The notes below the pieces were generated by a model that worked only from the letters and a program-made list of their open reading frames with translations, ran no database searches and had not been told where the DNA came from. DNA of 64,000 nt from CAVRTM01 sp963696105 (GTDB lineage Bacteria > Actinomycetota > Actinomycetes > Actinomycetales > Dermatophilaceae): positions 1,488,001 to 1,552,000 of the forward strand of contig CAVOIP010000005.1 in assembly GCA_963696105.1 (NCBI GenBank), given 5' to 3'. Shown here piece by piece: positions 18,626 through 29,413 of this stretch (the stretch's first letter is position 1; every line of letters begins with the position of its first letter). A program made the position numbers and the translations under genes.

Positions 18626-19357
18626 TCAGGACGGGGCGCCCGGGGTGCAAGGCCGCTCGGCGTTGCCGGTGACGTCGGTGGCGTCGGCAGGGCCCGGTTC
18701 GTCGTTCGGCTTGTCACGCACCGAACCATCTCCGTTGGATCGAAGTCGCCGACACGCACGCCAGAGCATCCCGAGCATCAGCCAGGCGCAGACAGCCATG
18801 AAGGCTCCGACGATGATCCCCGGGTCATGTGATCCGGTGCCCGTGCCGTCTCCGCTGTCGAACTGGCCGGTCAGGGTCATCCACCAGCCACACACGCCGA
18901 ACGGCATGCAGATAGCGCCCAGAATGATTCGGTTAGCCCGGCGGGTCCGACGCGCGGCGGCCTCAACCTCGGCCGCTTCTTGCGCGTCCTCCCAGGCAAA
19001 CTGTGCTTCGACGCGCTCCAGAGACCATCCGGCCATGAGCATGGTCTGGGCGCGCTGCATGCGCAGGCTCTCGCGCTGGTACGCGAGGGTCTGCTGTTGC
19101 GCCTGCCGGATCTGGGTGAGCTCGTAGGCTGACCACACAGCCGCGCCAACCTCGATGTTGCGCACCAGTCGGTCGGAGTGGCTGGTGTACCTGGGCGCCG
19201 TTTGTGAGTAGTTCAGCGGCTGGCTGAAGGTCGGCGTGGGCGGCGCAGCCGGAAGGGGTGGTGGCGCTGGCGTCGGGGGCGGCGCAGGCGGGGCGAACGG
19301 TGAGGGCACCCACTGGCCGTCACGGGCGATCATCGGGGTGGGGCCGTGCCAGCTCAT
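18626..19357 (-). CDS. Pro-rich two-span membrane protein of unknown function
   Basis: A 243-residue protein. The N-terminal 50 residues are a proline-rich segment (PSPFAPPAPPPTPAPPPLP). A probable coiled coil follows (about 90-150: LTQIRQAQQQTLAYQRESLRMQRAQTM), then EDAQEAAEVEAAARRTRRA and two membrane spans (IILGAICMPFGVCGWWMTL and GIIVGAFMAVCAWLMLGMLW). Its ATG overlaps the end of the upstream gene (ATGA arrangement at 19354-19357), so the two are coupled. No family recognised. The layout suggests a membrane-anchored scaffold with a cytoplasmic coiled coil. Confidence 0.7.
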   Translation of the reverse strand: MSWHGPTPMIARDGQWVPSPFAPPAPPPTPAPPPLPAAPPTPTFSQPLNYSQTAPRYTSHSDRLVRNIEVGAAVWSAYELTQIRQAQQQTLAYQRESLRMQRAQTMLMAGWSLERVEAQFAWEDAQEAAEVEAAARRTRRANRIILGAICMPFGVCGWWMTLTGQFDSGDGTGTGSHDPGIIVGAFMAVCAWLMLGMLWRACRRLRSNGDGSVRDKPNDEPGPADATDVTGNAERPCTPGAPS

Positions 19358-19869
19358 GGCGCACTCACAAGGGAAGCGGTGCCGGTCCCGTAGGGCTCCG
19401 GCGCCGTGAATCGGCATTGGTGGTTTGCCCGCCAGAACTTCGCTGCCCCCAGTTCCTGTACCGGACCTGCGAGCCCACAACGCTGGCACTTCGCGACGTC
19501 CACGGCGTGCTCTGGTCGACCCTGGCCGAGCCTACCCACCCGCAGGATCACGACCCCGTCGATTTCCCACGTCGTCATGTTCCGGTGGCCGTCGCTTCGC
19601 CGTAACTCGGACTCGTTCCGGCAGATCAGTCCGCAGGTGCACTGCACTAGGCCATCGCTGGTGTGGACGTACACGTGGACGTAGTGAAGGCCCTCCTCGA
19701 ACGCGGATAGAAGGCGCCAGTGGAAGGTGCGCCGCTTGAAGGCGTTGAACTTCTGCGACCCTGTCGCCCCGCCGCGGCCACCATCGGCCACGGCTCGGTC
19801 GTAGCACTCCTGGGCATCGCGGTAGTCGTCGCTGTATCGGAACGGTGGGCCAAGTCGAAGGCTGCACAT
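19354..19869 (-). CDS. Cys-rich protein of unknown function
   Basis: A 171-residue protein starting at ATG 19869 after AAGGAG (6-base spacing). It holds two Cys/His clusters: CTCGLICRNESELRRSDGH at about 95-115 and CQRCG followed by NHQC near the end, both resembling zinc ribbons. The central stretch GLHYVHVYVHTSDGLVQCTCG is strand-like. It is coupled to the downstream membrane protein by a start-stop overlap. The longer frame up to 20142 has no ribosome site. No known family recognised. Confidence 0.7.
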   Translation of the reverse strand: MCSLRLGPPFRYSDDYRDAQECYDRAVADGGRGGATGSQKFNAFKRRTFHWRLLSAFEEGLHYVHVYVHTSDGLVQCTCGLICRNESELRRSDGHRNMTTWEIDGVVILRVGRLGQGRPEHAVDVAKCQRCGLAGPVQELGAAKFWRANHQCRFTAPEPYGTGTASLVSAP

Positions 19870-20362
19870 GCTCACTCCTTGAGTGGTCTCAAGGAACCCG
19901 TCTGCGCCGTCAGGCGCCCGTGATCCCGGCTTGACCGCCACGAAGGCGGCCCGGGTCTTCTCCGGAGGGCACCGTGTCGGGATTGACGCGGTTGCCGGTC
20001 GGCCACGTCCGGAGGCGTGCGGCCGACGAACCACCAACACATCAAGCGTTGGTGCTCTGGACCCGATCGACAGTGCACCTTGCGCCGTCGACGGAAACAA
20101 GCGTATGGGACGGCCCTGACACCTCGCTGGGTTTACAGCCAACCCGCCTCAGGCGAGGGCGCTGTCCATTTCGTTGAGGCCGGGCGGCGAATCCCTGGCG
20201 GAGGGTGGGGGCGCTGGGCTGTCCGGTACCCCAAATCGGGACGGCACTGACCCTGCGGCGAACCGCTCAAACCGGCCATGGGCGGCGCGATGCGCATGTT
20301 GAGCAACGCGATCCGGGCCCAGGACGGCCAGCCTGCCAGCGGGGGTTAGACATCCCACGGCG

Positions 20363-20490
20363 CTAAGTCGTCAAGCGGCGGCTGGTTGGTGGTGGCTCCA
20401 GGCGGTGGCTTGGTTGTAGTGGTTCGGTGGCCGGGGAGCCGTGCAGGATGCCGAGAAGCCGGTTGGCCAGGGCTCCGAACTTCCTCCAGG
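20363..20490 (-). pseudogene. Possible IS110-family transposase C-terminal remnant
   Basis: The minus-strand peptide GALANRLLGILHG resembles the C-terminal LANRLVGILHGCL block of some IS110-type transposases. The rest of the transposase is absent or in other frames. Based on one short motif only. Confidence 0.3.
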
Positions 20491-21327
20491 GTCTGCAGGC
20501 CGCCCTCTGCCCTGAGCCCCGATGCTTTTTCACCGCCGTGCCCGAGACGCGGGCATTGGGGCGTCGGGCCGGTCGGTGCATCACCCGGTGCAGTGGTCAC
20601 ACGCAAGGCAGCGGGGTAGGTGCCGTCCGACGCGGGACCTCCAACCCGTCGCCGGTCGGCCGTCCTCTGCGCGGGGGGTGGGGGGGCGGGGGGCGACGCC
20701 GACTCGCGCACCGGAGTGCGGCGTCACCGCGACTGCCGATCGCCGTGTTGGAGCGGCTGAGCGAGTCCGACAGGTCCAGGGGTGTGCCGACGAGCCGAAC
20801 ATGCCGATGGATACGGAGTCAATGTTTCCCTGCCCCCGCGTCGCGGACTGCTCTCCGTCTTCCGGTTCGGGGACGCCCGCCGCCGCCTCTGACCGGGGCT
20901 TCTCGACGGCAACCTCGCCCCACGCGGACCCCCTCTGTAGCCGGCTGCACGCCGTTACGGCACGGTGCTGCGATGGTGGCTGAAGCCGGCGTCAAGCTTC
21001 ACCCCCCGCTGTGCCGATGAGGCGGTCGTCAGCGACTCTGAAAGGAGACCGCCGGTGTCGTGTTTGAGGGTGCTGAGCATCTCGCCTGCGTGAACCCGGT
21101 GCACGCCGCCGTAGGCGTCAAACCTTCTCATGAATCGGCCGACGCTCGGCCGGCCATTTCGTTGGCTGCTGCGGCGCGGCGATCCTCGGTAGCGTCTGCG
21201 CCGAGCACCGGTCGTGCCCGATCTACTGCTGACGCGTTCTTGGTCCAGGGAAACCACGTTCCAGTTTCGCGCGAGTTCCTGCGGGCCTGAGCGCAACGCC
21301 GCAGGTCAGAGTCAAAGAGCGGAACCC

Positions 21328-21352
21328 CTAGAGGCCCGGGGACGGGTGCGGA
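21328..21352. repeat. 25-bp direct repeat, right copy (attR-like)
   Basis: Identical over 25 bases to 11495-11519. It reproduces ten bases of the tRNA-Lys 5' end, but no tRNA follows. The downstream 80 bp resemble the flank of the intact tRNA, consistent with a displaced original upstream region. Confidence 0.85.
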
Positions 21353-21643
21353 CCTTGATCGGGGAACCCCCAGGACAACACCCGCGAAGTTCTGGCCGCC
21401 GGATCCACATCCACCGAGGCGCCAGTATGCCGCACCCGGGTCGCCGCGCTGGAAGGCCTGGTGCGACGCGCGTCGTACGGCGTGCTTGGTGGAGCGGCCA
21501 TGAGGTGGCCGCCTTCGAGCGCCCGGTGCGGTGAGCAGCTGGGACGGACCCCGCTCCTCACCTGCAGCGACGGGTGCGGCAGTCCGGAGCCAGTGTCAGA
21601 CTGCCAGCGGGTAGGGGCCACACGAGCCTGCCTTGGAGGGCAC

Positions 21644-22093
21644 ATGACCATCACCTTCAATGCCGCCGGGGCCGGGGAGACCTGGACTGCGGGCGGCGCC
21701 GACTTCCGGGTGCTCTCGGACGGCATCGGGGTCGACGGGCGCTGGGGCCTTGTGCAGTGCACGCTCGCGCCGGGGTGGAGCGGCCCGCCTCAACACCTCC
21801 ACCGCGAGCATGACGAGAGCTTCTTCATCCTCGCCGGGACGGTGAGGTTCACCAGCGGTCCCGAGGAGATGCTCGCCACCCCGGGCGCTCTGGTCACCGC
21901 GCCTATCGGTGAACCGCACACCTTCGCCAACGCCGACGAGCACGCTCCGGCCACCCTTCTGTGCACGGTGACCCCTGAGCGGTACATCGGCTACCTCAGG
22001 GAGATCGCCAGCCTGCATCCCGGGCCCGACGGGCGCCTCGACCCGGCCGACATCCTCGCCCTGATGAGCCGTTACGGCACCGAGCCGTTCTAG
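21644..22093 (+). CDS. Cupin-domain protein
   Basis: A 149-residue single-domain cupin. Motif 1 is PPQHLHREHDESFFILAGTVRF with the metal ligands H-x-H and Glu; motif 2 is APIGEPHTFAN with the fourth ligand His. ATG 21644 follows TTGGAGG. Small cupins of this kind include quercetinase-like and isomerase-like proteins, and many have no known substrate. It is the first clear gene after the right repeat, with the next gene on the same strand 243 bp away. Confidence 0.88.
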   Translation: MTITFNAAGAGETWTAGGADFRVLSDGIGVDGRWGLVQCTLAPGWSGPPQHLHREHDESFFILAGTVRFTSGPEEMLATPGALVTAPIGEPHTFANADEHAPATLLCTVTPERYIGYLREIASLHPGPDGRLDPADILALMSRYGTEPF

Positions 22094-22336
22094 CCATCCG
22101 GCCGCCCCCGCAGCTCGGAAGACGGTGCGCCAGACCGTGGTGATGCGCCACCGCCGTCCTGGGGGAGCCTTCCCTCGCACGCCCGGCCGCTTGGCTGGAA
22201 TGGGCGGTGACGTCAGCCACCGGCTCGGCGCCGCCGCGTCACGCACCGCGCGACGTGGTGGACGCCCGCGAACAGGCCCGGCTCTTGATATGGAAGTCGT
22301 CCCCATCCGAGGCGTGGCCCAGGGCAAGATGTCGTT

Positions 22337-23302
22337 ATGCCCGAGGAGGAACGGTCCGGCGTGCGGCTGACCAACCTTGACCAGCCTCTGTACGCCGACG
22401 CCGGCGCCAGCAAGCGCGACCTCGTCGACTACCTGGACTTCGTCGCGGACCGGTTCGTGCCCGTGCTCGCCGGCCGCGCGCTGAGCGTTGTCCGGGCCCT
22501 GCGCGGGCAGGCGCCGTTCATGCAGAAGAACCTGCCCGCCTACGCCCCGGCGTCGATCCCCTCGCTCGAGGTCGCGACGCAGAACGGTAAGCGGGTGGTT
22601 CGTTATCCCGTGTGCGACGACCGGGAGACCCTCCTGTGGTTCGCGAACCAGCGCGCGGTCGAGTACCACCCGACCCTGTTCCGGGGGCATGCGTTCGATT
22701 CTCCCACCCACCTGGTGGTCGACATCGACCCGCCGGCTGGCGCCGACGCCTTCGCACGAGCAGTGGAGGGGGCGTTCCTCGTCCGACAGGCGCTCACCGA
22801 CGTAGGCATGGCGGCGCTCGCGAAAACCAGTGGGGCAAAGGGCGTGCATGTGGTTGTCCCCCTGGCACCGGGGCGGTCGGGGGTGGACGTCGCGGCCGCG
22901 ACGCGCGCGCTCGCAGCGCGCGCCGAGCGTCTCGACCCCACGCTGACCACGACCGCCTTCGTCGTCGAGGAGCGCGGCGGCAAGGTGTTCCTCGACGCGA
23001 CGAGATCGGGTGGGGCGACAGTGGTGGCGGCCTACAGCCCGAGGGCGCGGCCCGCTGTCCCGGTGTCGTTCCCGTTGGCATGGGACGCCCTGGCCGACGC
23101 GTCCCCGGCGGAGTTCACCATCGCCACCGTCCCCCGGCTTCTCGGCGACGCCGACCCGTGGACCACCTTGATGCCGCCGCCACAGATCCTGGACCAGGGT
23201 CTGGTCGCCGAGGGGCTCACCATCCCGGTCGCCCGTGTGGCGGCGATGCACGAGGGCAAGCGCCGCGCACGAGCGCGACGGGCCGCTGAACCGGACCGGT
23301 GA
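22337..23302 (+). CDS. LigD-type primase-polymerase domain protein (standalone)
   Basis: A 321-residue protein equal to the polymerase domain of LigD, the non-homologous end-joining enzyme. It shows LTNLDQPLYADAGASKRDLVDYL, the catalytic VVDIDPP (metal-binding Asp pair) and SGAKGVHVVVPL, with HEGKRRARARR near the end. There is no ligase or phosphoesterase domain and no Ku gene in the window. Standalone Prim-Pol homologues occur in mycobacteria and relatives and act in gap filling or ribonucleotide insertion. Weak ribosome site before ATG 22337. Confidence 0.92.
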   Translation: MPEEERSGVRLTNLDQPLYADAGASKRDLVDYLDFVADRFVPVLAGRALSVVRALRGQAPFMQKNLPAYAPASIPSLEVATQNGKRVVRYPVCDDRETLLWFANQRAVEYHPTLFRGHAFDSPTHLVVDIDPPAGADAFARAVEGAFLVRQALTDVGMAALAKTSGAKGVHVVVPLAPGRSGVDVAAATRALAARAERLDPTLTTTAFVVEERGGKVFLDATRSGGATVVAAYSPRARPAVPVSFPLAWDALADASPAEFTIATVPRLLGDADPWTTLMPPPQILDQGLVAEGLTIPVARVAAMHEGKRRARARRAAEPDR

Positions 23303-23368
23303 CGACCGGGCCCGTGAGCCGGCCGGCGGCCCTGCTTCCCGTGAACGGGTTCAGGATCGAGCGGAAGA

Positions 23369-23938
23369 TCAGGGCCGCGGAAGGACCGTGAGCACCCGCT
23401 GGACGTGGTCGCGGAACTCGATCATGTAGTCGCGGAGGAAGGCCGCTGTGGTCTCGACGCTGACCTCACCGTCGTCGGAGAACGTGTCGTGCGAGAAGTG
23501 GATGTAGGCCTCCGGCGAGGTCATCTGCCGGGCGTTGCAGAAGCTGAGCACGGCGCGCAGGCTCTGCTGAGCGACCGCGGTGCCGATCGCGCCGACCGAG
23601 GCGCCGATGACGCCGGCGGGGATGTGGTGGAAGGAGTTCTGGCCCCAGGGCCGTGACGCCCAGTCGATGGCGTTCTTGAGCGCGCCCGGAATGGACCGGT
23701 TGTACTCCGGGGTCACGAACAGGACAGCGTCCGCCGCGGCGATGGCCTCCTTCAGCGCCGTCGCCTCGGGAGGGTAGTGGTTGTCGAAGTCCGGACTGTA
23801 GAGCGGCAGGTTGCCGATCGGGATCTCGGTGAACTCCAGGTCCTCGGGAGCCAGGCGGATGAGCGACCGGGAGAGCACCCGGTTGATGGAGGTGGACGAA
23901 AGACTTCCGACGAAGTAGCCGACCTTGTACGTGGTCAC
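23369..23938 (-). CDS. NAD(P)H-dependent FMN reductase
   Basis: A 189-residue flavodoxin-fold reductase. It shows the FMN-phosphate loop VGSLSSTSINRVLSR and the family signature FVTPEYNRSIPGALKNAIDW, with GTAVAQQSLRAVL later. It transfers electrons from NAD(P)H to FMN or quinone-like acceptors in the cytoplasm. GTG 23938 was chosen for the upstream GAGGAG; the frame is open further but reads as non-protein. Likely a single-gene unit. Confidence 0.9.
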   Translation of the reverse strand: MTTYKVGYFVGSLSSTSINRVLSRSLIRLAPEDLEFTEIPIGNLPLYSPDFDNHYPPEATALKEAIAAADAVLFVTPEYNRSIPGALKNAIDWASRPWGQNSFHHIPAGVIGASVGAIGTAVAQQSLRAVLSFCNARQMTSPEAYIHFSHDTFSDDGEVSVETTAAFLRDYMIEFRDHVQRVLTVLPRP

Positions 23939-24101
23939 CGGGATCTCCTCGAATCGGGGATGAGAGGGGCAGTTGAGGCCTACCCGTGCTGGCGTACGGC
24001 ACTCACGCGCGATGTCACCGCGTGCCCGCGGATGCCGCCACCTCAACGAGGCTGGAGCGCGCGCGGTCCATGTGGGGGATGAGGCCGAGGGAGCAGGCGG
24101 T

Positions 24102-24389
24102 GTGCCGCGCGGTGACCTGGCGGACGTCTTGGCAGGACGGCAGCACGGCGAGGCCTCGGTGGCGTGCGCCGTCGTCGCCGTGGCCCCTCGCATCGGCGCA
24201 CCGGTCGTCAACCTCTGGTTGCTCGGCATCACCCTGAACCTCCTGCTCATCCCCGGCTACGACGACGTGGCGCTGAGGGACGCCGGACTGCTCATGGCGG
24301 CTCTCGCCTCTGGCGTCTGTCCACCGTCTACAGCACGCGGACTCCACCGCCCAGGCGCGGCTCTTTACGGCCGACCCACAGCCGCTTAA
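24102..24389 (+). CDS. Small membrane protein or remnant, unknown function
   Basis: The frame from GTG 24102 encodes about 95 residues with a hydrophobic core APRIGAPVVNLWLLGITLNLLLIPGY, followed by a second hydrophobic stretch (LLMAALASG). GGGAG lies eight bases upstream. The core looks natural, but both ends look like random high-GC translation, so this may be the surviving middle of a decayed gene. Confidence 0.35.
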   Translation: MPRGDLADVLAGRQHGEASVACAVVAVAPRIGAPVVNLWLLGITLNLLLIPGYDDVALRDAGLLMAALASGVCPPSTARGLHRPGAALYGRPTAA

Positions 24390-24442
24390 CGGACCGGGCT
24401 CGACGTACCTGGCCTCCTCCTGCCGCGATCGCGCGGCCCTCG

Positions 24443-25059
24443 TCAGCCTGAGACCGCTGCGCCGAGGGAGGTTGCGCCCACGGCCTTGGGTGCTCCCTGC
24501 TCGTAGAACACGTCGAGGTCGGTGACGGTGAAGCCCGCGGCTGTGACCAGGTCAGCGGCGGACCGCGTGAGGTGGCAGCCGCCGAAGAGCCGCTTCTGCA
24601 CCGGCTCCAGGCGGTGCTGCCAACGCCGTACGTCCACGTCGGGTGCCAGGCCGTGCTCGACGAAGTGCAGTGTGCCGCCCGGGCGGAGGAACCGTCGCAC
24701 CTCGCGCAGCGCGGCAGCGGGATGGGGGATGGTGCACAGCGTCCAGGTGGACAGCGCGGTGTCGAAGCTGTGGCCGTCGTACGGCAGGAGCTCCCCGTCC
24801 AGTGCGGACCGGCGCACCGGCACGCCGCTCGCGGCGAGACGCTTGCCGGCGAGCTTCCAGGCAACGTCGGAGGGTTCGACCGCATCGACCGTGGTGACTT
24901 CGGCCGGGTAGTACGGGACGTTGAGACCTGACCCGAACCCGAGCTCGAGCACACGCCCGTGCAGGTGCTCGCAGACCCGTTGTCGCAGCGGCACCACCAC
25001 CTGCATGCCGCAGGTCGCGTCGATGATCCGCGGGAGCACCCACGTGCCGTACCAGCCCA

Positions 25060-25063
<4 letters not shown>
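24443..25063 (-). CDS. Class I SAM-dependent methyltransferase
   Basis: About 206 residues with the SAM-binding motif VLELGFGSGLNVPYY, an acidic residue after strand 2 (VDAVEPSD), LSTWTLCTIPHP and RPGGTLHFVEHG. It belongs to the UbiE/Methyltransf_11 group; the substrate cannot be read. Two adjacent Met codons (25063, 25060) overlap the stop of the UvrA-like gene, so the two genes are coupled and co-transcribed. Confidence 0.88.
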
Positions 25064-27480
<2,417 letters not shown>

Positions 27481-27618
27481 CGTGTCTCCCTCTCTGAGGC
27501 GGAGCCGCCACGGCGATCTCATGCGACGATCCCCGGGAGACGACCATGGCGACAGCATCCCAGAACGGCCGTCGGAACCGCCTCGAACCGGCGGAACGTC
27601 TGCCGCACGCGGCGGCCG

Positions 27619-27680
27619 GTGCCGCGTGCGGGTGGACGGTGCCGCGCTCTGGGTGGACGGCGCCGCGCTCGGGTGGACGG
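27619..27680. repeat. Three-copy tandem repeat of about 20 bp
   Basis: Three near-identical units of the type GYGCCGCGCTCGGGTGGACG lie between the UvrA-like gene and the glyoxalase-fold gene. They overlap no confident gene and may be a slippage product. Confidence 0.6.
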
Positions 27681-27683
27681 ACG

Positions 27684-28082
27684 TCAGGCCTGCGCGATCC
27701 GGACGAGGTTGCCCGAGGGGTCGCGGAACGCGCAGTCGCGCGCTCCCCAGGGCTGTGACGCCGGCTCCTGGAGCACCTCGGCGCCCGACGCCCGGACCTT
27801 CTCGAACGTGGTGTCGAGGTCGTCGGAGCGGAAGATCGCGGCCTGCAGCGACCCCTGGGTCACGAGGGACAGGAGGGCGTCGCCTTCGACCTGCGAGCGA
27901 CCGCCGTGCGGCTGGAACAGGACGATGTCGAGGTCCTGGCCCGGGGCGCCGACGGTGACCCAGCGGAAGCCGTCGGACGCGACGTCGGTGCGGACCTCGA
28001 GGCCGAGCGCGTCGCGGTAGAAGCCCAGCGCGTCGTCGGGGTCGTGGACGGGGATGAACATTGCGGAGACGGTGACTGTCAT
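27684..28082 (-). CDS. VOC-family (glyoxalase-fold) protein
   Basis: A 132-residue vicinal-oxygen-chelate protein with two beta-alpha-beta-beta-beta repeats: FIPVHDPDDALGFYRDALGLEV and the closing CAFRDPSGNLVRIAQ. It belongs to the small bleomycin-resistance/dioxygenase-like group; substrate unknown. ATG 28082 begins the domain. The same frame continues upstream without a stop into the AraC gene, which makes an apparent 304-residue fusion, but that appears to result from a one-base shift in the AraC gene. The AraC-VOC order is a recurrent gene pair in actinobacteria (from memory). Confidence 0.85.
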   Translation of the reverse strand: MTVTVSAMFIPVHDPDDALGFYRDALGLEVRTDVASDGFRWVTVGAPGQDLDIVLFQPHGGRSQVEGDALLSLVTQGSLQAAIFRSDDLDTTFEKVRASGAEVLQEPASQPWGARDCAFRDPSGNLVRIAQA

Positions 28083-28183
28083 GCGACGACCATAGGAGCA
28101 CCGACCCGTCGCGCGCTTCTCCGATCCTGCTCGGTGTCGGCGGCCGACCGGCCGACCCGTCGAGCGCCGTCGGCGACGTCGGC

Positions 28184-28595
28184 TCAGACCGTGACCGTGG
28201 TACGCCGTGGCCGCGTCGCGACCATGCTCACGCACGACGGCACGACCTCGAGGTCGTCGGTGGTCGCGCGCGCGGTACTGCGACGGCGTCACGCCGACGA
28301 TCTCGGTGAACCGTGAGCTGAACGAGCCGAGCGACGTGCAGCCGACGGCGACGCAGGTGTCGGTGACCGACATCCCCTGACGCAGCAGTGCCTTGGCGCG
28401 CTCGATGCGTCGCGTCATGAGGTAGGAGTACGGCGTCTCGCCGTACGCCGCACGGAACTTGCGCGAGAAGTGCGCCGGCGACATGAGCGCGGCCCGCGCC
28501 ATCGCCGGGACGTCGAGCGGCTGCGCGTAGTCGCGGTCCATGAGGTCGCGCGCCCGGCGCAGGTGCACGAGGTCGGCGATCTCCTCCGGCGTCAT
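28184..28595 (-). CDS. AraC-family regulator, C-terminal frameshift
   Basis: A compact AraC protein of about 137 residues made almost only of the double helix-turn-helix: DLVHLRRARDLMDRDYAQPLDVPAMARAALMSPAHFSRKF, then TPYSYLMTRRIERAKALLRQGMSV and GCTSLGSFSSRFTEIVGVTPSQYRAR. Near 28245-28275 the frame should change: the alternative frame gives EVVPSCVSMVATRPRRTTVTV and a stop at 28184, whereas the continuous frame runs on as Arg-rich junk into the VOC gene. The indel lies near a (GC)n run. Probably regulates the VOC gene. Confidence 0.8.
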
Positions 28596-28654
28596 GACCG
28601 ACGACGGTACGCGAGCGCTCACCGCCACGGTCAAGAACGCGGGGTCGAGGAGCG

Positions 28655-29413
28655 TCAGAGCAGCTCGACGTGCTCGCGGTAGGGGTCCAGGCGTGCGTCG
28701 CCGGCCTCCAGCTCGGTGACCATCAGGTCGACCCCATCCCACGGGAGGCACCGCGCCGCTGCGCCGGTGCCCAGCTTGTGGGAGTCGACGGCCACGACCA
28801 CATGGTCGGAGAGCTCCGCCATCAGCCGCTTGATCTCACACTCCTCGGCGCTGAACTCGCTGGTGCCGAAGTAGGGGTCGACGGCTGCGGCGGACAGGAA
28901 GGCGCGGGCGAAGGAGAACTGCTTCAGCACTGAGGACGCCACGGGCCCGATGAGGCTGCCGGCGTTGGGGTCCTTCTGCCCGCCGGTCAGGTACGCATGG
29001 ACACGCGGGTCGCGGCTGAGCGTCACGAAGGTCTCGATGCCATCCGTCACGACGCTGAGGTTGTCGGCGGCAGGCATGGACGCAGCCAGTGTGCAGACCG
29101 TGGAGGACGCGTCCATGCAGACGCCGAAGCCACCGGACGGCACGAGCGTGGCCAGCTTGGCGGCGATCTGCTGCTTGGCGCGTCCGGCGCGGTGCTCCCG
29201 GGCCTCGAACGGCTCAGCGCCACTGACGGCACCGCCCCGGACCCGGCGCACCAGGCCGTCATCCTCCAGGGCCTGCAGGTCACGGCGAATGGTCATCGTG
29301 CTGACCTTGAACCTGGTGGCCAGGTCCTCGATCCGAAGACTGCCGCTGGAGGACAACAGCTCGGCCAGGGCCTGGCGCCGCCCCTCCAGGTCCACCGTGC
29401 TTCTGACCACCAT
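28655..29413 (-). CDS. DeoR-family transcriptional regulator
   Basis: A 252-residue DeoR regulator with the HTH ELLSSSGSLRIEDLATRFKVSTMTIRRDLQALEDDGLVRRVRGGAV and a C-terminal sugar-phosphate-sensing domain (GVCMDASSTVCTLA, VVVAVDSHKLG). Its ATG follows AGAGGAG. It is divergent from the polyol ABC operon, which has a 21-bp perfect palindrome in the shared region, so it most likely represses that operon and senses a phosphorylated intermediate such as an erythrulose phosphate. Confidence 0.92.
   Translation of the reverse strand: MVVRSTVDLEGRRQALAELLSSSGSLRIEDLATRFKVSTMTIRRDLQALEDDGLVRRVRGGAVSGAEPFEAREHRAGRAKQQIAAKLATLVPSGGFGVCMDASSTVCTLAASMPAADNLSVVTDGIETFVTLSRDPRVHAYLTGGQKDPNAGSLIGPVASSVLKQFSFARAFLSAAAVDPYFGTSEFSAEECEIKRLMAELSDHVVVAVDSHKLGTGAAARCLPWDGVDLMVTELEAGDARLDPYREHVELL

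Larger units (their letters stand above)
11495..21352. mobile_element. Putative genomic island inserted at the 5' end of tRNA-Lys
   Basis: About 9.86 kb bounded by perfect 25-bp direct repeats, the left one inside a tRNA gene. The interval holds a restriction-gene fragment, a catabolic cassette with its own GntR regulator, transposase remnants and genes of unknown function, all typical of accessory DNA. No integrase, relaxase or replication gene was found, so it may be a decayed integrative element, or the repeats may have arisen another way. The repeat is in the tRNA 5' end rather than the usual 3' end. Confidence 0.45.
19870..21643. other. Long stretch without convincing genes (about 1.8 kb)
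   Basis: Many short overlapping frames exist on both strands but none has a good ribosome site together with a natural-looking protein. It holds a possible transposase tail (20363-20490, minus) and the right 25-bp repeat (21328-21352). The composition suggests decayed insertion-element DNA at the island's right end. Confidence 0.5.

Noticed and set aside
20955..21296. 113-codon minus-strand frame near the right repeat as a possible integrase tail
   Set aside because: No tyrosine- or serine-recombinase motif; composition looks like random translation.
21328..21400. A second tRNA-Lys gene at the right repeat
   Set aside because: Only the first ten tRNA bases are present; no D-arm, anticodon or T-arm follows in either direction.
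27481..28101. Long N-terminal extension making a 1013-residue UvrA-like protein
   Set aside because: The extra residues are an out-of-frame reading of the VOC gene; the ATG at 27480 has a ribosome site.
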